Assembly: GCF_000315625.1 (NCBI RefSeq)
Contig: NW_005434510.1
Coordinates: 1 to 64,000 of the forward strand
From: Guillardia theta CCMP2712
Lineage: Eukaryota > Cryptophyceae > Pyrenomonadales > Geminigeraceae
DNA length: 64,000 nucleotides
Direction: 5' to 3'
Shown: piece after piece, positions 59,579 to 64,000 of the stretch
Position numbering within the stretch: the first letter of the stretch is position 1
Layout: the number at the start of each line of letters is the position of its first letter
The notes under the pieces: generated by a model
What the model was told of the DNA's origin: nothing
Seen by the model: only the letters and a program-made list of their open reading frames with translations
The model's database searches: none
Position numbers and translations under genes: made by a program

Positions 59579-61381
59579 ATGTTCACAGCAAGGCTCTTGT
59601 TTTCCTGCCTTGTTCTCCTTATCAGCAACACACGGGAACCGCATGCTTTCTCTCTTGGCACCCTCAGAGAACCAGGAGGGAGCTCCAAGGTCTACTTTGC
59701 TGCTCTACGAGGAGGGAGAGGGCAAGACGAGTCAGCATCGTCTCCCTCCTCCTCTGATTCCGCTGGTGAAGAAATGAACACCGGTAAGCACATGGCCCGG
59801 ACGACAAGGCGGCAAACCACCAAGAAGCAGGTGAACATCGTGAGCTGGGACGCTGTGCAGGACAGGGAGAAGAGGAGAGCCAAGGAGCCGCAGGCAGACG
59901 TTCGTGTCCTCCTGAAGAACCAGAGCGCGACGTTGGGCATCACCCCGTCTCAGCTGGAAGTGCTTCCTAAGAGTGCCTTGATCAAGCACGCGAGGGAGAG
60001 AGGAATCGTTGTGTCGGGGGAGAGCTTGTCGAACAGCAACGTGCGGGCAGCGCTGCGGCCATACCTTCCCTCGGGCAAGGAGCTCAAGGAGCTGCTGAGA
60101 AAGGTCAAGGACAAGAAGAAGATAGTGGGAGACGACGCGAAGAAGACGAGGAAGTCCAAGTATCAGTCCTCCAAGTGGGAGAGGGTCAATGGAGAGCTGG
60201 TTGAGGTGAGCGTCTACGGGCCCGGGGGACCGACAGACTCGGACTTTGTGCAGCTAGCGAAGCAGCACGTGGACGAGAAATTCAGCGAGGAGGAGCTGAC
60301 CCGGAAGAAGAGAGCAGAGCTGGTCCACGAGTGGGCGGAAAGGTTCAGCGGGGAATACTTCAGGATGGTCTACTCCGGAGAGATTAGTCCGACAGGGCAG
60401 CCGAGGGATACGTGGGAGAACGGAACGGCTCCAGAGTGTCTGGATGTGTGGGGTGCGGCGGCGGATCCGACGGGGATTATGGTCGAGTTGAACGATGAGG
60501 AGGAGGCGAAGGATGAGGAGCAAGTCGAGTACAACGCAGTCAACAACCTTGTGAAGGCGACGGGGGAGAGGCCTGCTGTACTCCCAGCAGAGAAGGAGGG
60601 TTACGAACGCTGGGCTGCCCTGGAGGACAAGGACTTCTCGGTGTACAACACCAAGGAGCTGAACGAGCGGCTGCTGCTGGCAGCGAAGGAGGCCGATGTC
60701 GTGGCGGTGAATGTGCTAGTGCAGGCAGGGGCAAGAGTTAATTGCCGGGGAAAGGAAGGAGGAGGAATGCCTCCCCTCGCCATCGCCGTCGTTAGCGGCA
60801 ACTTGCCCGTCGCGAGGCGCCTGCTGCAGCTCGGGGCCAACGTCTCCACCAGAGTCGAGCTGAGAAGTTCCCTCCTGCACCTGGCCTCGGGGATGGGGAA
60901 ACCGGACATGGCAGAGCTGCTTGTCAGCTACGGGGCAGAGCTTGAGGCCATCAACTATGGGGGCTGGACGCCTGCCCACTGCGCAGCCCTCCTTGGTCAC
61001 TTCCGCTACGTCAAGCAGCTTGCCCAGCTCGGTGCCAACTTGAGTGCGGTGTCTGTGTATTCTAGGGAAACGCCAGCGCAGCTGGCAAGGAAGGCAGGGC
61101 TGGAGCGAACAGCAGAGGCAATAGAGCTGCTGGAGAGGCTGCTGGAGGAAGGAGTCATTCCGAGGCAGAAGGTAACGAAGCTGCGCCCGAGCTCGCCGCA
61201 GCCCATGGAGTCGTCGGAGGACGAGGACGAGCAACTTTCCCTGGGTATCTCGGACGAGACGTACCTGCAGGCTATGCCTAAGAAGGAGCTCGTCAACCGG
61301 GAGGAGGGAGAGAGAGTGTTACAGGAACTTGAGGAGACGCTAGATCAGGCGCTCATGTCCCCTCAACTCGCATTGCAGTGA
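59579..61381 (+). CDS. Plastid-targeted ankyrin-repeat protein, large novel N-terminal region
   Basis: Single exon, about 600 residues. I choose the Met at 59579 over one 69 bp upstream because it gives a clean signal peptide (MFTARLLFSCLVLLISNTR, EPHA) with Phe at +1 (FSLGTLREPGG), the plastid entry signature. A region from about 70 to 370 (VNIVSWDAVQDREKRRAKE..., LEVLPKSALIKHARERGIVV, HVDEKFSEEELTRKKRAELV) is charged and helical, with no family I know; the LPKSALIKHARERGI part looks like a SAP-type helix-extended-loop-helix. Ankyrin repeats follow at about 375-525 (LLLAAKEADVVAVNVLVQAG, PPLAIAVVSGNLPVARRLLQ, LLHLASGMGKPDMAELLVSY, TPAHCAALLGHFRYVKQLAQ), then an acidic tail. Likely a protein-protein scaffold in the plastid stroma. 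Confidence 0.85.
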   Translation: MFTARLLFSCLVLLISNTREPHAFSLGTLREPGGSSKVYFAALRGGRGQDESASSPSSSDSAGEEMNTGKHMARTTRRQTTKKQVNIVSWDAVQDREKRRAKEPQADVRVLLKNQSATLGITPSQLEVLPKSALIKHARERGIVVSGESLSNSNVRAALRPYLPSGKELKELLRKVKDKKKIVGDDAKKTRKSKYQSSKWERVNGELVEVSVYGPGGPTDSDFVQLAKQHVDEKFSEEELTRKKRAELVHEWAERFSGEYFRMVYSGEISPTGQPRDTWENGTAPECLDVWGAAADPTGIMVELNDEEEAKDEEQVEYNAVNNLVKATGERPAVLPAEKEGYERWAALEDKDFSVYNTKELNERLLLAAKEADVVAVNVLVQAGARVNCRGKEGGGMPPLAIAVVSGNLPVARRLLQLGANVSTRVELRSSLLHLASGMGKPDMAELLVSYGAELEAINYGGWTPAHCAALLGHFRYVKQLAQLGANLSAVSVYSRETPAQLARKAGLERTAEAIELLERLLEEGVIPRQKVTKLRPSSPQPMESSEDEDEQLSLGISDETYLQAMPKKELVNREEGERVLQELEETLDQALMSPQLALQ

Positions 61382-61475
61382 CCCGACGACTCCTCTCCTC
61401 TCCTCCTCCACCTGAAGGAAGAGAGGAGAGGTGAATGCTGCGTGCTGGTCACGAAGGACAAGGACGGCCAAGGGT

Positions 61476-61507
<32 letters not shown>

Positions 61508-61733
61508 TCGCTGCTCACGTTGTACGGCTACGCAGCTGAACCGAGTGACAAGCTTTCAGAATGGGTTGAGACTGTGAGGGTTGGGTGTCGGGTAGGCAAG
61601 GAGGAGGAGGAGGAGGGGGAGGAGGAGGAGGAGGAGGAGGAGGAGACTTGTTGCCCTAATACCATCGTCTTGGACTTCGTCTCACTTCGAGTGTATGTGC
61701 TTGGAGGACAGGAAATGACGACTTGAGCTTCCC
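61382..61733. other. Convergent intergenic region with GGA repeat
   Basis: A (GACGAG)n stretch at 61478-61506 and a (GGA)n stretch at 61602-61645. A 68-codon forward frame here is mostly poly-Glu and not called. Confidence 0.55.
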
Positions 61734-64000
61734 TCATTCATTCTTCCCCTTCCTTATCATCCCTCTCACCTTGCTCAAGAACGCTCCCTCTCTCGCCCGA
61801 ACGACGAGGCCGCAAAGGATCAGCAAAACAACTCCGACAAGAATGTGCACGAGGAGGAGATGCGGGCGTATTGCTCCACGTCCTGCTCCATAGTTAGTCC
61901 AACATCCATATCATCATCATCTTCATCACAATCATCTCCATCGCCTCCATCACCTCCTCCTCCTCCTCCTCCACCTCCACCACCACAATCATCTCTTTTT
62001 CCATCTCCGTCATCCACAACAATGGCAGCACCAAGCAGTAGCGATTCTGAGAGCAGGGCGATGGCCCCGCAGCAGACGAACGTAAGAGAGGAGGAGAACC
62101 CTGGCAGGAGCATCCTCCCGGAAAATTTAATCTGCTCTACAGTCAGTGAATCAATTCCTTGCCTTCCTTTCCTCCCTTGCTCCTGCCTCCCCTCATTCCT
62201 CATCCTCCCCTCCTTCCTGCTCCTCCTCCCTCTGTCACCTTCCCTGACGAGGATTCGAAAAATGAATGAGCATGAGCGATGCTCAGGGCAATCCTCATCG
62301 TCTGTCTTATCGTCAGGGTAGAACCAGGGATGGAAGTAGAGGTGAGAGGGAGAGCAGCACAAGAAGGAGAGGAGGGGCGGGAGGAAGAGGAGGAGTACGT
62401 CGACGTGGAGAGAGCAGGAAGAGAAGAAACGGACAACTGAGGGGGAAAAGGAGGAAGGACGAGTGGAGGAGGGTGTAGGAGTGGGGAGCAGCAGGAGCGC
62501 GAGGCGCACGGGGGGGGGAGCTACCATGTTGACACAGTTGCCGATGATCAGAGCTTTCACTCCTGCGCTCCCTCAGACGCTGACCGGCAAGGCACATGCT
62601 CGACCTAGAGTCGGAGCAAGCAGAGAGGCGAGGAGGAGGTACCCTCCTGTGACGGGGACGAGACGGAGCCCCCGTGCTCGGATCTAGGGGTAGCAAGTGA
62701 TGCGGGAAAGAGCGTGAGGAGGTGGAAGGAGAGAGGGAAGGGCACGAGAACGGCAGGGAAAGTGTTGACAGTGGAGCAGGAGAAGCAAAACAACAGTGAG
62801 AAGGAGGAGGGTGGCTGGTGGAAGTGGCGAAAGTCATTGAGGGCGTAGACGAGGAGCAGGAGGAGCAGGAGGAGCAGGAGGAGCAGGAGGAGCAGGAGGA
62901 GCAGGAGGAGCAGGAGGCAGCAGGTGCAGGAGCAGCAGGTGCAGGAGGAGCGGGAGGAGCGAACCTGCGCGGGAGTTGCACTTGCATGCGTGAAAGCCTC
63001 AGTAACGCCATTGAGCGCAAGCAACATGACGTAAAGGCTACGGGAGAGGAGGTGAGACCGGTCCCCTCCGCAGCTCCTACCCACCTGTACCACCCCAGGA
63101 TGCCGGGCATGTCCGTACTGCTCCATTTGACTCCGTAGAGGATGTGGACCAGCCTGCTGGGCAGTGAGCTGGAGTCTTCCTGAGGAAGGGACGCCAGACG
63201 CAAAGGAGTAGCCCTGGCCGAAGGAAGCGACGAGCAGTCCAATGAAAACAACGAGCTGGGAGAGGACGGAGAAAACCTGAGGGGAAGGAGTCACAAGGGT
63301 TCTAACTGCCAATTGCTCCTCCCGCCATCCTCCTGCCTCTGTTCCTCCTCTCAGCCTTCCTCTTCCTCCTCCTCATCCTCTTCCTCTTCCTCCTCCTCTT
63401 CCTCTGTCCCTCCTCTCAGCCTTCCTCCCTCCTCCCTCCTCCTCCTCCTCCTCCTCCTCCTCCTCCTCCTCTTCCTCCCTTCTCCCTCCTGATCTCCTTG
63501 CGATTCCTCCCTCACATTCCTCGTGTTTCCCTCGTTCTCTCCATCCTCACCTCAAGCGCCTCATCGAAGTCCTTCGAGCTCAGCAGCTTGCTGAATGCGA
63601 GCTGGGCGAGAAAGTCAAGGGAGAACAGAAGCATGACGTGATCGAAGAGGGGAGGAAGACGAGGCAGAGGACGAGAACAGGAATATGGAGGTCAAAGGGA
63701 ATGACTGGGAGGAAGAAGGGGGGGAGGAGAAGCAGCAGCAGGAGCAGCAGGAGGAGCAGGAGCAGGAGGAGCAGGAGCAGGAGGAGCAGGAGGGGATGAA
63801 TGAGCAGCAGCAGCAGCAGCAGTAGCAGCAGCACCTGTGCCATCTCCTCAAGGGGGAGGAAGACAAGCCTCACAGCGAGCGACCCCAAGTTCTTCCTCGT
63901 CCTGTCAGTGACTTCCTGCAGATCTCAGCTGCTCACCTGCACGATGCCGTACATGGCCCACGTCTGAGACTCGAAGAGCCCTAGCAGGATCTGAGGACAG
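61734..64000 (-). CDS. RFT1: RFT1-like lipid-linked oligosaccharide flippase factor (partial, runs off window)
   Basis: C-terminal half of an RFT1-family membrane protein of the ER, needed for N-glycosylation (Man5GlcNAc2-PP-dolichol topology). On the minus strand: ILLGLFESQTWAMYGIVQ (63945-64000), EVTDRTRKNLGSLAVRLVFLPLEEMAQ in two parts (about 63838-63919), LDFLAQLAFSKLLSSKDFDE (about 63550-63600), VFSVLSQLVVFIGLLVASFG followed by QGYSF, LYGVKWSSTDMPGILGWY-type and SLYVMLLALNGVTEAFTHAS, ALIIGNCVNMV, and a last exon RPHLLLVHILVGVVLLILCG ending RKGKNE at 61734. The R-x-[LV]-F-x-P-[LI]-E-E and FGQ-YS motifs are RFT1 hallmarks. Introns carry AGGAGC- and GCAGGA-type repeats. The N-terminal half is outside the window. 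Confidence 0.88.
62849..62955. repeat. (AGGAGC)n-type repeat in RFT1 intron
   Basis: About 12 units of GGAGCA in tandem, followed by GCAGGTGCAGGAG variants. Confidence 0.88.
63420..63480. repeat. (CTC)n microsatellite in RFT1 intron
   Basis: About 14 CTC triplets flanked by CTCCCTC sequence. Confidence 0.88.
63730..63835. repeat. (GAGCAG)n/(AGC)n repeat in RFT1 intron
   Basis: Interleaved GAGCAGGAG and GCAGCAGCA units over about 100 bp, next to the exon with VFLPLEE. Confidence 0.88.

Overview
The window looks like the end of a nuclear chromosome or scaffold from an alga with a secondary red-lineage plastid, most likely a cryptophyte close to Guillardia theta. Four lines of evidence support this. 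There is a TTTAGGG-type telomere at the left end. The genes are dense, with mostly 43-70 bp introns. Several precursors begin with a signal peptide whose cleavage site is followed at once by Phe, the bipartite plastid presequence of cryptophytes and diatoms. The genes are ordinary eukaryotic nuclear genes such as DBR1, E2F, FZR1/CDH1, RFT1 and FAM98. The species is an inference; the eukaryotic, plastid-bearing nature is directly supported.

Layout. 1-171: a short non-telomeric tip and about 18 telomere repeats. 153-8313: an AT-rich, intronless block on the minus strand, coding for very large fibre-like proteins (LamG-like domains, DSNILY coiled coils, collagen triplets, glycine-rich modules, an NVGIG motif) of a kind found in large algal DNA viruses and phage tails. 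The block is broken by a frameshift and an in-frame stop, and the telomere cuts off its 3' end. It reads as a decayed endogenous viral element capped by telomere addition. 8314-10733: subtelomeric G- or C-rich sequence without a convincing gene. From 10734 on: host genes, namely asparagine synthetase, a two-exon unknown, a plastid sugar-phosphate-type translocator, chloroplast sensor kinase (CSK), an unknown polytopic membrane protein, a UBXN7-like p97 adaptor, an Sfi1-like coiled-coil protein, a PX-domain protein, a ZIP metal transporter, a small secreted or plastid-complex protein, FZR1/CDH1, an ATG22-like MFS transporter, FAM98, a Tudor-like protein, DBR1, an unknown serine-rich protein, a PP2C phosphatase, E2F, a thylakoid-lumen protein, a plastid ankyrin-repeat protein and, running off the right edge, RFT1.

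No operons are expected or seen. Functional themes that recur are plastid biology (translocator, CSK, lumen protein, ankyrin protein), cell cycle (E2F, FZR1) and RNA processing (DBR1, FAM98).

Most unusual points: the viral reading frame capped by a telomere; a repeated intergenic architecture that pairs a C-rich ACCCTACC tract (nearly always C-rich on the + strand) with a CpG-rich palindromic island; an apparent excess of GC-AG introns; and a candidate 23-nt intron in CSK that is needed to restore the histidine box. Exon boundaries were worked out by hand from frame, phase and homology and have no transcript support. A 100-base assembly gap (N) lies at 45411-45510.
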